Part shown: piece by piece, positions 9,957 through 22,060 of the stretch | Position numbering within the stretch: the stretch's first letter is position 1 | How the letters are laid out: each line of letters begins with the position of its first letter | Assembly (NCBI GenBank): GCA_027924585.1 | Contig: BSBM01000096.1 | Location: 434,001-498,000, forward strand | Origin: Larix kaempferi | Taxonomy: Eukaryota > Streptophyta > Pinopsida > Pinales > Pinaceae | Direction of reading: 5' to 3' | Length of the DNA stretch: 64,000 nt | Notes under the pieces: generated by a model | Database searches by the model: none | Seen by the model: only the letters and a program-made list of their open reading frames with translations | What the model was told of the DNA's origin: nothing | Program-made: the position numbers and the translations under genes

Positions 9957-12900
9957 TATCCTGAAAGAAGGCATGATATGGCATGTATGACACTTGTTGC
10001 ACTTACGATGTTGGGGCTTGATATAGCAAAAACCAGTCATCGCAGCACTTTCACTATAAATACGTTTTGGCGAATTTTTCGGATCGGAAACCTTCACAGG
10101 TCGAATATTAAATACCCATGTAGCTTGTGTCCAAAGGACAATCTCTAATTCGTTGTACTTTGTGATTTATGATCTGTACAATATAGAGTTTCTGCCTCTT
10201 CCAGATCTGAGTCAAAATCAGGTGACCTTGGGAAAAAGGTCATAACTTGGGATAGTAAGATCCAAATGAAATTTTGTAAAAAGTGACAAGTAGTACACAG
10301 ATTGTAATATCTCAGGAAAATTTTTCAGAGGCCGAGGTTGAACCAGTGACATGTGGTACGTCGTACAAGTTTGCTCTCATGTATTGTCCCATAAACAGGT
10401 CACGTTGCAACACTTGGCATAACTCTGTCTCAGAGATTCCAATTGAGGTCAGACCTATTGGGATGGAAATATAATAGGTCGGGATATCTCAAGAAAAATT
10501 TTCAGAGGCCTAAGTTGAAATAGTGACACGTGGCACGCCATACAAGTTCTCCCTCCTGTATTATCCCATAAACAGGTCACGTTGCGACACTTGGCATAAC
10601 TCTCGCTCAGAGAATCCAATTGAGGTCAGACCTGTCAGGATGAAAAGAGAACAGGTCGGGCTATCTCAAGAAACGTTTTCAGACCCTGCATATTGAAAAG
10701 TTCAGAGTTACACCAGAAACAATCAAGTACATATTTCTGTCAAAACAAAATTATTTTTTAGTACCTTCATTCATGGCTTCTAGAATTTAGGGCTTCGGAG
10801 AAAGTTGGAATTTTTGTAATCGGAGACCACGGATGGATGCTACTCATCAAAATCAAAATTTAGAGACCAAGATCGGAATTTTTTGTTGGGCAGAAGGCCG
10901 GGCTTGATCAGACCCTAGTTCGTGACTTTGATCAGAAAAGTGGAAAATTAGGGCTTCTGCAAAAATGGGAATTTTTTAAATCTGTGACCACGGCTGGAAG
11001 CTCCTCATAAAAATAAAATCTTAGAGCTTTGGATCAAACCTTTTGATTGGGCAGAAGAGTGGGCTTCATCAAACCCTAGTTTGAGGTAACGTTCAGCGAA
11101 TCCGAAAATTTCAAAGGCAAAATTGAGGAGTGAAACTTTGCAGTTTTCAAATTCTGAATATACCAGTTTGATCAGCTCATCAAGGCACATATGTTTATCC
11201 TTTCGGAAGTTTGAAATTCAAAGTTTGAATTTTGGGGTTTTCTCTAACAAACCCTAATATAGCTCCAGATCCAGTTCCTGCAAATCAAGTGGATTGGGTT
11301 AATCCTAGAAGAGGATGGATTGGTCACCTGCATAAGTGAAGAAGTTCCTGTTTCAGAGGGAGATGAGGCTAAGGCTTTCCATAAAAAGATTACAAGCAAT
11401 CTTGACAGGTATGACTCATCGAGGTATGTTTTGAGATTTGTTCATGATTAATTTTATGGTATGTTTGTCTTCATGTTATTACGGTTGGTACAATCTTGAT
11501 TTTAGACTTGTCGTATCACCTTAATAAAATTATGAATGCACGATAGAAAATGTTCATTGATTAGGGTGTTGACACTTATGATTTTACTAATGCATTATGG
11601 TGTTGTATGAGGTTTATGTTGTCTACTAACATGAAAGGTACACCAAGAAAGACAAATCATGTTCTGGTTCAAGAACATATGATCATGATGACATGAGGAC
11701 AAAGATTCATCCATTGTCATGGATCTCATAGAAGATCCATTTACGAGGTATGTATAACTTGGTTTTATAATGGTTAACCTATGAGATATACAGGTTACTA
11801 GCACAAGTCATTGAAGAAGAACAAGAAGACATCATGTGAGTATGTTAGACATAACTAGCTAGCATGCTAATCCAGGTATGTTTTTCCTATATCGAGATAG
11901 AATCCTACCTTGTGTTAGGATCTTATACTGTTGTGTTGTTGATAATGATTATTCATGAAGTCATAGGTTTGAATAGTCATGGTTGTATGCATATTATGTT
12001 TCTTACCATAATTGATGATATGACTAACCAGAAGAATCATGAAGTTATAGGTTTGAGTAATCACGGGTTTTATGCATATTATATCTCTTATCTTGATTGA
12101 TGATTTAACTAACCAAAAGAATCCTATGATCAAATAAGAATATGCATGAGTAAAAGAAGACTTCCATGAAACCTTGAATACTAATGTTTATTATCTGTGT
12201 TTGAAATGATCCTGACTATACATGCTTGAGATTATTGTGTTTTGATAATATTATGATTATACTAATGAATGTTTGATTACGTATGAGACCTAGAGGATAA
12301 CACAATGATGATACTAAAAAGCATGCATAGGGATCGAGAATGAATATAAGTTCAAGGACAAGTAATCCAGGAAGCAAAGATCAAGATGGAGTACACTCCA
12401 GTGGTTTCTGCAAGGATGCAGATATTCAGAGGGAGTTGACCATCTCTCTACATTCCACAATAGAAAGGTGTAGAAGAAGCTACTTCAAATTAGGATTCCA
12501 GTAGCTCCTGCAAGGAAGCGAAGACTCAGAGGGAGTCCACCCAACGAACAAACAAAGATAAGTATTTGAATTGTCATTTCTTAAATAATACTGTTCAATA
12601 ATGTATATACTGATGTTCCTAGAATTAGGTTGTGTATTATGCGTATTAGAATAATTGCATTGATGAACAGTATACTACTAATATGCATGGGTAAGTGGCC
12701 TATGGCACTGTACAACATTCCATTGCTACTTATCTAGAATGAAACCTCTTTGCTGACATGTCGGGAGTTGTGCACACTCTTAACAATGTTCTGGTAGAGA
12801 TTGGAAGGCATCTAGAAAGTTACGGGATATGGATAAATGTTGTACTGAAGCATTGGCTAAGATAATTGCATGACTGTATGACATATTTCTTTATGTGTAA

Positions 12901-13030
12901 GAATTTGTTCTGAAAATTATGAGATGTTTCTAATAATGCAATTTAACCTGTTTTGTAGGAAAGACCGTATATCTTCACCTACAAAAGGACTACAACATTT
13001 GTTCTAGCAACAAAGATATCTATTGAAGAT
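9957..13030 (+). other. Element B non-coding leader
   Basis: About 3 kb without a sustained reading frame, homologous to the leaders of A, C and E. It carries a B-specific duplication of a ~178-bp block (units near 10308 and 10486, containing CATAAACAGGTCACGTTGC) and the family-wide ~160-bp duplication (10787 and 10947). Later parts hold GTATGT/TGCAG-like words and end in a pyrimidine-rich tract with TTTTGTAGG (about 12953) just before coding-like sequence. Confidence 0.6.
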
Positions 13031-14203
13031 ATTGAAGATATTGAAGTTCCCAGGATCTGGGATGAAGAAATGGAATGCCATGATCCGTCGATCATGAAGA
13101 ATGATGTTTGGGATGTAGTCCCAAGACCTGAAGGGAAGTTTGTTATGAATTCCATATGGATCTATCAAGATCAAGCATGCTGCAGATGGCAACATAGAGA
13201 AATATAAAAGTGATGAAATAGAAGATACACCAGATGGATTCAAGACAACTTTCTTGAATGGTGTAGTTGAAGAAGAAGTGTATGTGGAGCAGCCACTTGG
13301 TTTTGAGACACATGACAGGGAGTCATATATGTGCAAAACTTGGGTATGATGCACCACTTTCTAGGTATGGAGGTGTGGCAGAGTGCAGATGGAATCTTCC
13401 ATGGACAAGGGAAGTATGCAGTAGAGATCCTGAAGAGGTTCAGGATGATGGACTGCGAGGCTATGGAATCGAACCTGAAGCTTCTGTGTGATGCTTCATC
13501 TGAACCAGTTGATGTCACTATGTATCGTCAGATGATTGGGTCCTTGATGTACCTGACGAACATGAGACCAGATATTTGCTTTGCGGTGAACACATTGAGC
13601 CAGTTCCTGACAGATCCGATGAGTGTTCACCTGGTTGCTGTAAAGCATATTCTGAGGTACCTGAAAGGTACAGTGGATTATGGGCTCAAGTATGAAGTGA
13701 ATCAAAAGTTTAACCTGTAGGGTTATGTTGATTCAGATTAGGCAGGCAGTGCTGCAGATAGGAAGAGCACATCTGGGTGCTGCTTCAGTATGGGATCAGG
13801 TGTGATCTCTTGGTTTAGCAGGAAGCAGTTCTGCATAGCACTGAGTACAGCTGAGGCAGAGTATGTTGCAGCCTGTTCAGCTAGTTGTGAGGCAGTATGG
13901 CTACGGAATCTATTGTCTGAGTTATTTAATCTCCCGTTGGATGCTACTAGTATCTTCTGTGATAACCAGAGTTGTGTGAAGCTGTCCAAGAACCCAGTGT
14001 TTCATGACAGGTCGAAACATAGAGAGATCAAATATAACTATATCAAGGATATGGTGTAGAGAGGAGCTGTGAAGCTCCTGTATGTTGCGACGGACGAGCA
14101 GATTGCAGATGTACTGACGAAGCCACTAGCCAGGGTGAAGTTCGAGTACTTTAGAGAGAGGCTTGGCATTCTTCAGATCGAGGACACTTCGAGGAAGAAG
14201 TGA
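13031..14203 (+). pseudogene. Element B reverse transcriptase/RNase H relic
   Basis: Copia-type polymerase with two internal deletions. Near 13204 (after EKY) the block holding KARFVARGFSQKEG is missing. Near 13333 the sequence jumps from ESYMC to NLGMMHHFLGMEVW, removing the YVDD catalytic motif. What remains reads GKYAVEILKRF, MIGSLMYLTNMRPDICFAVNTLSQFL, then RNase H (DRKSTSGCCFSMGSG, STAEAEYVAACSASCE, FCDNQSCVKLS, FHDRSKH) and the end KPLARVKFEYFRERLG. In-frame stops lie at about 13718, 13739 and 14056. It cannot make active enzyme. Confidence 0.85.
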
Positions 14204-15655
14204 TGGACACATTTGCTGAAGCCATTCCAAGCATGTTGGAAGGAGGATCCTTCACATGGCTGTGGATGTAAGCGTTGGATGACGAGCATCAGGATGATGT
14301 TCTGGTTTCTGCTTGGATATGTTCAGTTGGATCATTTTTATATGTATGTATGCATCATGTTGGATGTTGGATATGATCAGTTGGATCATTTTTATGTATG
14401 TATGTATGCATCATGTTGGATGCTGGATATGATCGATTGGATCATGTGTATGTATTTTGTATAAGCATCATGTTGGATGCTTGGACCATGTATCTGTATA
14501 TGCATCAGGTGGATACATTGTATGCTCAGGTAGATCATGTATATTCATATGTATCAGGTATGATCAGGTAGATCATGTATGTTGATGGATACATTGTGTG
14601 GATCATGTATCTATGTATCAGGTGGATACACTATGTATGATGATATGTATCAGGTAGATACTTGGTGTGCATCAGATGGATGCATTGTATGATCAGGGTG
14701 ATCGTGGATGACGAGCTTCTCCAGATGATATGCATCAGGATGTTGCAATGATGATGATCAGGATGATCATGTGTACATTAGGATTATGTATGGTGAGTAT
14801 CAGATGATACTTTGTGGCCGTGGATCAGGTTGTGCAGATAAGCATGTAATTTGTGCCCTGGGAGATTTGCAGATGGTCTTTCTAGGTTTTGCCTATGGCA
14901 TGTAATTCGTACCCTGGGACATCTGGAAAATGCTCTTTCGAGGTTTTGCTTGGGAGGACATATAATTTGTTCCCTGGGAGATCTATAGATAGTCTTTCGA
15001 GGTTTTGCCTATGGCATGTAATTCATTCCCTGGGATATCTAGCAGATGCTCTTTCGAGGTTTTGTCCTATGGCATGTAATTTGCTCCTGGGAGATCTGGA
15101 CAAGATGAAAAAGGCCTCAGATGCTTCAGCCAGGTTTTGTGGTGGTCCACATGTAATGTGCTCCTAGGAGATCCGACAGGTAGAGGTGTGTGCTCGTAAT
15201 AGCCTGGGATGCTTCAGCCAGGTTTTGTGGTGAGATCACATGTAATGTGCTCCTGGGAGATTCAACAGGTAGAGCTGTGTGCTCGTAACAGCCTGGGATG
15301 CTTCAGCCAGGTTTTGTGATTGGTCACATGTAATGTGCTCCTAGGAGATCCTACAGGTAGAGCTGTGTGCTTGTAATAGCCTGGGATGTTGCAGCCAAGT
15401 TTTGTGACGCACGTAATAAGTCCTAAGAATTCCACAGTATGGCCAGTGATGATGAAGACCTGCAGGTGGTGGGCCTACATCCAGTATGAAAAAGGACTAG
15501 CTCTGTAGAACTTCCTATGACGAGTAGATTCAGAGATTGATTGAGATAGCAGCAGCAGTGACGATGATGATGACTCGATGATGATTATCCAGTGACGATG
15601 ATCCAGAGAAGATGACTTGTGCTAGAAGACCTATGTCTAGAAATACCTTCCTAGT
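14204..15655. repeat. Element B tail: several minisatellite blocks
   Basis: Non-coding tail between pol and the 3' LTR. 14300-14770 holds GATCAGTTGGATCATG and CATCATGTTGGATGC units. 14840-15110 holds units of about 60 bp with CATGTAAT, CTGGGAGATCT and TTTCGAGGTTTTG. 15150-15415 holds three 88-89-bp units (CATGTAATGTGCTCCT at 15150, 15239 and 15327). 15420-15655 is a conserved end block also present before the 3' LTRs of A and E. Confidence 0.75.
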
Positions 15656-15665
15656 TAAGAGAGAG

Positions 15666-16354
15666 TGTTGAGGTATATGTAACTTCGGAATGTATTTCAC
15701 ATATTTGTATATTGTATTCCTATAGAGATGTTATTATTCCTCTATATGGAAGTGGTTGTATTCGTATAGAGATGTTATTATTCCGCTATACGGAAGTGTC
15801 GTCATTTATATTGTAAGTGTCGTAACTTATACTTGATGGGTTATTAGACCACCTTCTGGGTTCGGCCCTGTACAAGTCATGTGGGTCAAAGGGTTATTAG
15901 ACCACCCTATTGGGGGTCGGCCATGTGGGTCAAAGGGTTATTAGACCACCCTAGTGGGGGTCGACCCAGTCAGCATTATGTTAAGTGGTTAAGTTGAGGC
16001 TGACCTAGTTGAGTAAAGGTCAATTCAAGTTAGTGTATAAATAGAGAGTGTGTCTCTCTCATTTTACACATTCTATTCTCTCACTCACACTGTGGAGAGT
16101 GGCACACTTGTGGAGGAGGAGGCTCTGCTACTAGGAGAAGACTATCTCTTGTATTCTGGTTGTATCATTGCTCTATATATCTCTGAGGAAGTTATTGGGG
16201 TTTTTCACCTTTATGGTTTTCCCCAAGTAAACTTTGTGTCTCTTCTGTGCTTGCATTATTGTGTCCATGAATGATATGCTGTAGATTTGCTGTACATGTT
16301 GTTCTCTCAGTTAAGATCCTAGATAAGATTGAAGTAAATTCTAAAAATTTAATA
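15666..16354 (+). mobile_element. Element B 3' LTR
   Basis: Begins TGTTGAGGTATATG after the purine tract and ends AATTTAATA; the last CA has mutated to TA. Matches the 5' LTR throughout. Followed by the GTCCC target duplicate. Confidence 0.88.
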
Positions 16355-17517
16355 GTCCCAAGACCTGAAGGGAAGTCTGTTGTGACTTCCAAATGGATCT
16401 ATAAGATCAAGCATGCTGCAGATGGTAGCATAGAGAAATATAAAGCAAGGTTTGTAGCTCGCGGCTTCTCCCAGAAAGAAGGGATTGATTATGAAGAGAC
16501 TTTTTTCTCCTATTTCCAGACACACTTCCATTAGATCAGTACTTGCTCTGGCTGCAGCGATGAAATGGAAGATACACCAGATAGATGTCAAGATAGCTCT
16601 CTTGAATGGTGTAGTCGAAGAGGAAGTGTATGTGGAGCAGCCACTTGGTTTTGAGACACATGACAGAGAATCATATGTGTGCAGGTTGAAGAAAGATTTG
16701 TATGGATTGAAGCAAGCTCCTAGGACTTGTTATGGTAGGATGGACAACTTTCTATCCAATTTGGGATTTACCAAGAGTAAAGCAGATTCCAACCTTTACT
16801 ATAAGGTTGAGGAAGGAAATCCACTGATACTACTTCTATATGTGGATGATTGGGTCCTTGATGTACCTGACGAACATGAGACCAAATATTTTCTTTGCAA
16901 TGAACACATTGAGTCAGTTTCTGACATATTTGAGGAGTTTTCACCTGGTTGCTATAAAGCATATTCCGAGGTACTTGAAGGGTACAGTTGATTATGGGCT
17001 CAAGTATGATGCGAATCAAAAGTTTAACCTACATGGTTATGTTGATTTAGACTGGGAAAGCAGTGATGCAGATAGGAAGAGCACATCTGGGTGCTGCTTC
17101 AGTATGGGATCAGGTGTGATCTCCTGGTTTAGCAGGAAGCAATCCTGCATAGCACTGAGTACAGCTGAAGCAGAGTATGTTGCAGCTTGTTCGGCTAGTT
17201 GTGAGGAAGTATGGATGAGGAAGCTACTGTCTAAGTTATTTGATCTCACGTTGGATGCTACTGGTATCTATTGTGACAACCAGAGTTGTGTGAAGCTGTC
17301 TGAGAACCCAGTGTTCCATGATAGGTCGAAGCACATTGAGATCAAATATCACTATATCACGGATATGGTGCTGAGAGGAGCAGTGAAGCTCCTGTATATT
17401 GCAACAGATGAGCATATTGTAGATGTGCTGACGAAACCACTAGCCAGAGTGAAGTTCGAGTACTTCCGAGAGAGGCTTGATGTTATTCAGATCGATGACA
17501 CTTCGAGGAAGAAGTGA
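16355..17517 (+). pseudogene. Element A reverse transcriptase/RNase H relic
   Basis: Resumes A's coding sequence after B. Reverse transcriptase: VPRPEGKSVVTSKWIYKIKH, YKARFVARGFSQKEG, a frameshift near 16505, then IDVKIALLNGVVEEEVYVEQ, LKKDLYGLKQAPR and LLLYVDD (16839-16850). At 16850 it jumps to the sequence for GSLMYLTNMRP; a shared GATGAT sits at the junction, and more than 300 bp are lost with a frame change. The last frame (16840-17517, 225 codons) is open through all of RNase H: DADRKSTSG, STAEAEYVAACSASCE, YCDNQSCVKLS, HDRSKHIEIKYHYI. The polymerase is dead; the RNase H frame is still intact. Confidence 0.88.
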
Positions 17518-18130
17518 TGGACACAATTGCAGGATCCATTCCAAGCATGGTGAGAGGAGGATCCTTCCCATGGCTGTGGATGTAAGTGCTGGATGACGAG
17601 CATTAGGACGATGCTCCAGTTACTGCTCTGTATATACATCATGTTGGATGCTTGTTATGATCAGTTGGATCATGTACATGTATATGCATCATGTTGGATG
17701 CTTGTTATGATCAGTTGGATCATGTATATGTATATGCATCATGTTGGATGCTTGTTATGATCAGTTGGATCATGTATATATATATGTATCATGTTGGATG
17801 CTTGGACCATGTATCTGTATATGTATCCGGTGGATACATTTGTATGATTAGGTAGATCATGTATGTTGATATATATCAGGTGGATACATTGTATGATCAG
17901 GTGGATCATGTATCTGTGTATGTATCAGGTAGATACTTGGTATGCATCAGGTGGATGCATTGTATGATCAGGATGATCATGGATGATGAGCTTCATGATG
18001 TTTCTTTAGATGACATGCATCAGGACGATGCAGTGATAATGATTAGGATGATCATATGTGATAACATGTATCAGGTGGATACATTACATAATCAGTTGGA
18101 TTATGTGTGATGAGCTCCGAAGACACAGAT
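17518..18130. repeat. Element A tail: 50-bp tandem repeat and related units
   Basis: A 50-bp unit (ATGTTGGATGCTTGTTATGA, then TCAGTTGGATCATGTA...) starts at 17641, 17691 and 17741, with a divergent copy at 17791. It continues into looser CAGGTGGATACAT / GATCAGGTGGATCATG units to about 18110. Homologous blocks occur in B and, reversed, in E (27130-27720). Confidence 0.8.
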
Positions 18131-18137
18131 GCACATG

Positions 18138-18590
18138 AGATTTTTGGACATGGTTGTAGATGTGTTCTCCCATGGTCGCGATGTAATTGCTGGGCTTTTC
18201 CGACATGGTGGAAGATGTGTTCTCCCATGGTTGTGATGTAATTTCCAAGGCCATTCGAGCATGGTTGTAGATGTGTTCTCCCATGGCTGCGATATAAGTG
18301 CTGGGGCCATTCGAGCATGGTTGTAGATGTGTTATCCCATGGATGCAATATAAGTGTTGGGGCCATTCGAGCATGGTTGTAGATGTGTTCTCCCATGGCT
18401 GCCATATAAGTGCTCGGGCCATTCGAGCATGGTTGCAGATGTGTTCTCCCATTGCTGCCATATAAGTGCTGGGCCATTTGAGCATGGTTGTAGATGTGTT
18501 CTCCCATGGCTACAATATAAGTGCTCTGCCATTCTCGCATGGTTGTAGATGTGTTCTCCCATGGCGTAGATGTAAGTGCTGTGTGATGTG
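18138..18590. repeat. Element A tail: 56-bp tandem repeat, about 8 copies
   Basis: Unit core GCATGGTTGTAGATGTGTTC followed by TCCCATGG. Copies start at about 18138, 18195, 18251, 18307, 18363, 18419, 18474 and 18529, spaced 55-56 bp. The same unit occurs reversed in E (27789-27975). Minus-strand open frames through it are repeat artefacts. Confidence 0.88.
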
Positions 18591-18969
18591 CATCTGGGTT
18601 GTGCTTCGTGATACTCTATGGTCGTGGACAGGTTGTGCAGTAGCATGTAAAAGGTCCTGGGAGATCCGATAGGTTGAGATGTGTGCTCGTAATCAGTCCT
18701 GGGATGCTCTTTCAAGGTTTTGTTGACTCACATAATAAGTCCTGAGGATTCCACAGTATGGCAAGTGATGATGAAGACCTGCAGGTGGTGGGCCTACATC
18801 TAGTATGAAAAAGGACTGGCTCTGTAGAACTTCCTATGACGAGTAGACCAGAGATTGATTGATATAGCAGCAGCAATGACGATGATGATGATTCGCTGAT
18901 GATGATCCAGAGAAGAAGACTTGTGCTAGCAGATCTATGTCGAGAAATACCTTCCTAGTTAAGAGAGAG

Positions 18970-19621
18970 TGTTGATGTATATGTAACTTTGGAATGTATT
19001 TTACCCATGTATATTGTATTCCTATAGAGATGTTATTATTCCTCTATACGGAAGTGTTTGTATTCCTATAGAGATGTTATTATTCCTCTATACGGAAGTG
19101 TCGTCATTTATATTGTAAGTGTCGTAACTTATACTTGATGGGTTATTAGACCACCTTGATAGGGTCGGCCCTGTATGAGTCATGTGGGTAAATGGGTTAT
19201 TAGACCACCAAGTGTGGGGTCGGTCCCGATTAATGTAACCATGGGTTATTAGGCTAAGCTAGACAAGTCGGCCCCACTGGTTTATTGGGCAGGACAGGAC
19301 AAGTATAAATAGAGATCGAGAGATCTCTATTTGATCACTCATTACTCACTTCTCTCTCTCTCAGAAAGTGGCGCACTTGTGAGGAGGAGGATCATATGCT
19401 AGGAGAAGACTATCTCTTGTACTTTGGTTGTATCATTGCTCTTTCTATCTCTGAGGAAGTTGCGGGGTTTTTCACCTTCTTGGTTTTCCCCGATGAAACT
19501 CTGTGTCTCTTGTGTGCTTGCATTATTTTGTCCATGATTGATATGTTGTAGATATGCTGTACATGTTATTCTCTCAGTTGAGATACTATATTAGATTGAA
19601 TTAAATTCTGAAAAACTAATA
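18970..19621 (+). mobile_element. LTR shared by element A (3' LTR) and copy C (5' LTR)
   Basis: Preceded by the purine-rich AAGAGAGAG typical of a 3' end and followed by a primer site (TGGTATCAAAGC at 19622) typical of a 5' end. Starts TGTTGATGTATATG, TATA box at 19304-19311, ends AACTAATA. A single LTR with both contexts marks a tandem LTR-body-LTR-body array, as left by unequal recombination between LTRs. Confidence 0.85.
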
Positions 19622-21813
19622 TGGTATCAAAGCTAGCCTGAAAGAAGGCGTGGTATGGCATTTTGCTCTTACGATGCTAGGGCTTGATATAGCAAAAACC
19701 AGTCATCGTAGCACTTTCACTATAAATACATTTCGGCGAGGTTTCAAGATCTGAAAATATTACAAGTCGAAGATGAGATCCCCATGTACCTTGTATCCAA
19801 AGGACAACCTATAATTCATTGTACTTTGTGATTTATGATCAGTATGAGTTAGGGTTTCTACCTCTTCTAGATCTCAGTCATAAACACATGACCTAGGAAA
19901 AATGATCACAACTTGGGGTAGGAAGATCCAAATGAAATTTTGTAAAAAGGAAAAGGTAGGGCATAGATTGTGATTTCTCAGGAAACTTTTTCAGAGGCTG
20001 AAATTGAACGAGTGACACGTGGCACGCCATACAAGTTCGCTCTCTTGTTTTATCCCATAAACAGGTCACGTTGCGACAGTTGGAATAACTCTCTCTCAGA
20101 GAATCCATTTAAGGTCAGACCTATGGGGTTGGATAGATGACAAGTCGGTCTACTATAGGTCAAAGTTTTAGACCCTTTGGATTTGAAATTTTGGAGTTAC
20201 ACTAGATATAATCAGGTGCATATTTATGTCAAATCAGAATTGGATTTTGAGCACCTTCGTTCATGGCTCCGGGAATTTAGGGTTTCAGAGAATGTTGGAA
20301 TTTTTGTATCGGAGACCACGGCTAGATGCTCCTCATCAAAATTGAAATTTAGAGACCAAGATCAAATTTTTTGGTTGGGAAGAAGGCCAGGCTTGATAAA
20401 ACCCTAGTTCGGGTATTTGATCGGAAAAGTGGAAAATTAGGGCTTCTAAAAAAATAGGAATTTTTGAAATCCATGACCATAGCTGAAAGCTCCTTGGAAA
20501 AATTGAAGTTTATAGATTTGGATCAAACTATTTGGTTGGGTGAAGCTCCGGGAAACTCAAACCCTAATTCAAGGTCCTCCCAGTGAATCCGAAAGATTGA
20601 AAAGCAATTTTGAGGGGTGAAACTTTGCAGTTTTCAAATTCTGAGTATACCATCTTAATCAGCTCATCAATGCGTATCTTTCTATCCTTTCAGAAGTTTG
20701 AAATTCAAAGTTTGAACTTTTAGGGATTCTCTGATAAACCCTAATCCATCTCCAGCTCCAGTTTCTGCAAATCAAGTGGATTGGGTTAATCCTAGAAGAG
20801 AATGGATTGGTCACCTGCATAATTGAAGAAGTTTCAGTTTCAGAGGGAGATAAGGCTAAGGCCTTACATAACAAGATTACAAGCAATCTCGACATGTATG
20901 ACTTATCCAAGTATATTTTGAGATCTGTTCATGATTAAGTTTATGGTATTTTTGTCTTCATTAAGGTTAGTACAATCTTGATTAACTTTAGACTTGTCGT
21001 ATCACCTTAATACAATTATGAATGCACGATAGAAGATATTCATTGATTAGGGTTTTGACACTTATGATTGTGCTAATGCATTGTGGTGTTGTATGAGGTT
21101 GATGTTGTCCGCTAACATGAAAGGTACATCAAGAAAGACAATTCATATGACCATGGAGACATGAAGACAAAGATTCATCCATTATCATGGATCACATAGA
21201 AGATCTACTTACGAGGTATGTATAACTTGGTTCTATAATGGTTAACTTATGAGATATGTAGGTTACTAGCACAAGTCATTGAAGAACAAGAAGACATCAT
21301 GTGGGTATGTTAGACATAGCTAGATAACATGCTAATCCAGGTATGTTTTTCCTATATCAAGTTAAAATCCTACCTTGTGTTAGGATATCTTATATAAGTA
21401 TACTTGGCATGATTGATTATGATTATTCATGAAGTTATAGGTTTGAGTAATCATGGGTTTAAGCATATTATGTTTCTTACTTGAAATTGATGATATGACT
21501 AACCATAAGAGTTCTATATAAACCTTGAATACTAATGTTTATTATCTATGTTTAAAATGATCATTACTGTACATGTTTAAGATTATTGTGTTTCTGATAG
21601 TATTGAGATTATACTAATAAATGTATGATTATGTATGAGATCTCGAGGATATCACAATAATGATACTTGTAAGCATGCATAGTGATCGAGGATGGATATA
21701 AGTTCAAGGACAGGTAATCCAGGAAGCAAAGATCAAGAGGGAGCACACTCCAGTAGTCTCTACAAGGATGCATACATTCAGAGGGAGTCGACCACTTCTC
21801 ACAATCCACATTA
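19622..21813 (+). mobile_element. Copy C: truncated leader of a tandem family-1 element
   Basis: Primer site then leader, collinear with A's leader (2311-3251 joined to 7356-8608) but lacking element I. It therefore shows the empty site of that insertion near 20573. It includes the ~158-bp duplication and the splice-like words, and stops abruptly at about 21813, where unrelated sequence begins. It has no coding capacity. Confidence 0.8.
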
Positions 21814-22060
21814 GTCTTGGAGACACTCACTCAATTTCATAAACAAAAGGTAGAAATTCTAGACTAAGTGCAAAATCAGAATTTAGGAGAGTGAAATTGC
21901 ATAATTCCAAGTGATTTCTACTGGCACCTAAGGTTCATGATTTTCATATATGAGGATTTGGCTGGGTCCAAATACATTCTAATTAACATTAGGGACCTTC
22001 AAACAAATAATTGAAAGATCTATTGATAACTAGTTAGAACAGAACTTTAAAGGTGTTTAC
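21814..22060. other. Unclassified flank left of element D
   Basis: About 250 bp with no recognisable gene or repeat. It is contiguous, in the ancestral state, with 43613 onward on the other side of element D, whose TSD TTTAC is at 22056-22060. Confidence 0.5.

Larger units (their letters stand above)
9255..16354 (+). mobile_element. Element B: complete family-1 copia element nested in A
   Basis: Two LTRs of about 690 bp (9255-9944 and 15666-16354), primer site, 3-kb leader, reverse transcriptase/RNase H relic, tandem-repeat tail, and purine-rich AAGAGAGAG before the 3' LTR. Flanked by GTCCC at 9250-9254 and 16355-16359. Without it, A's coding sequence runs straight from VP into RPEGK. B belongs to an LTR subfamily shared with E (TTATTAGACCACCCTA motif), distinct from that of A and C. 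It has no gag, protease or integrase and is non-autonomous. Confidence 0.9.
1765..19621 (+). mobile_element. Element A: family-1 copia retrotransposon carrying two insertions
   Basis: Plus-strand Ty1/copia element: truncated 5' LTR 1765-2310, primer site, non-coding leader, reverse transcriptase/RNase H relic, minisatellite tail and 3' LTR 18970-19621. The leader is split by element I (3252-7350). The body is split by element B (9255-16354) just before the reverse-transcriptase coding block. Removing both leaves a normal order. It has no gag, protease or integrase coding sequence. The 3' LTR is followed by another primer site and leader (C), so A is part of an LTR-body-LTR-body tandem. No TSD for A can be read because its left end is lost. 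Confidence 0.75.

Noticed and set aside
18052-18715. Overlapping minus-strand frames of 127-162 codons with repeated MGEHIYNHA peptides
   Set aside because: They are translations of the 56-bp minisatellite in the tail of element A, in several frames at once, with no counterpart protein in B or E.
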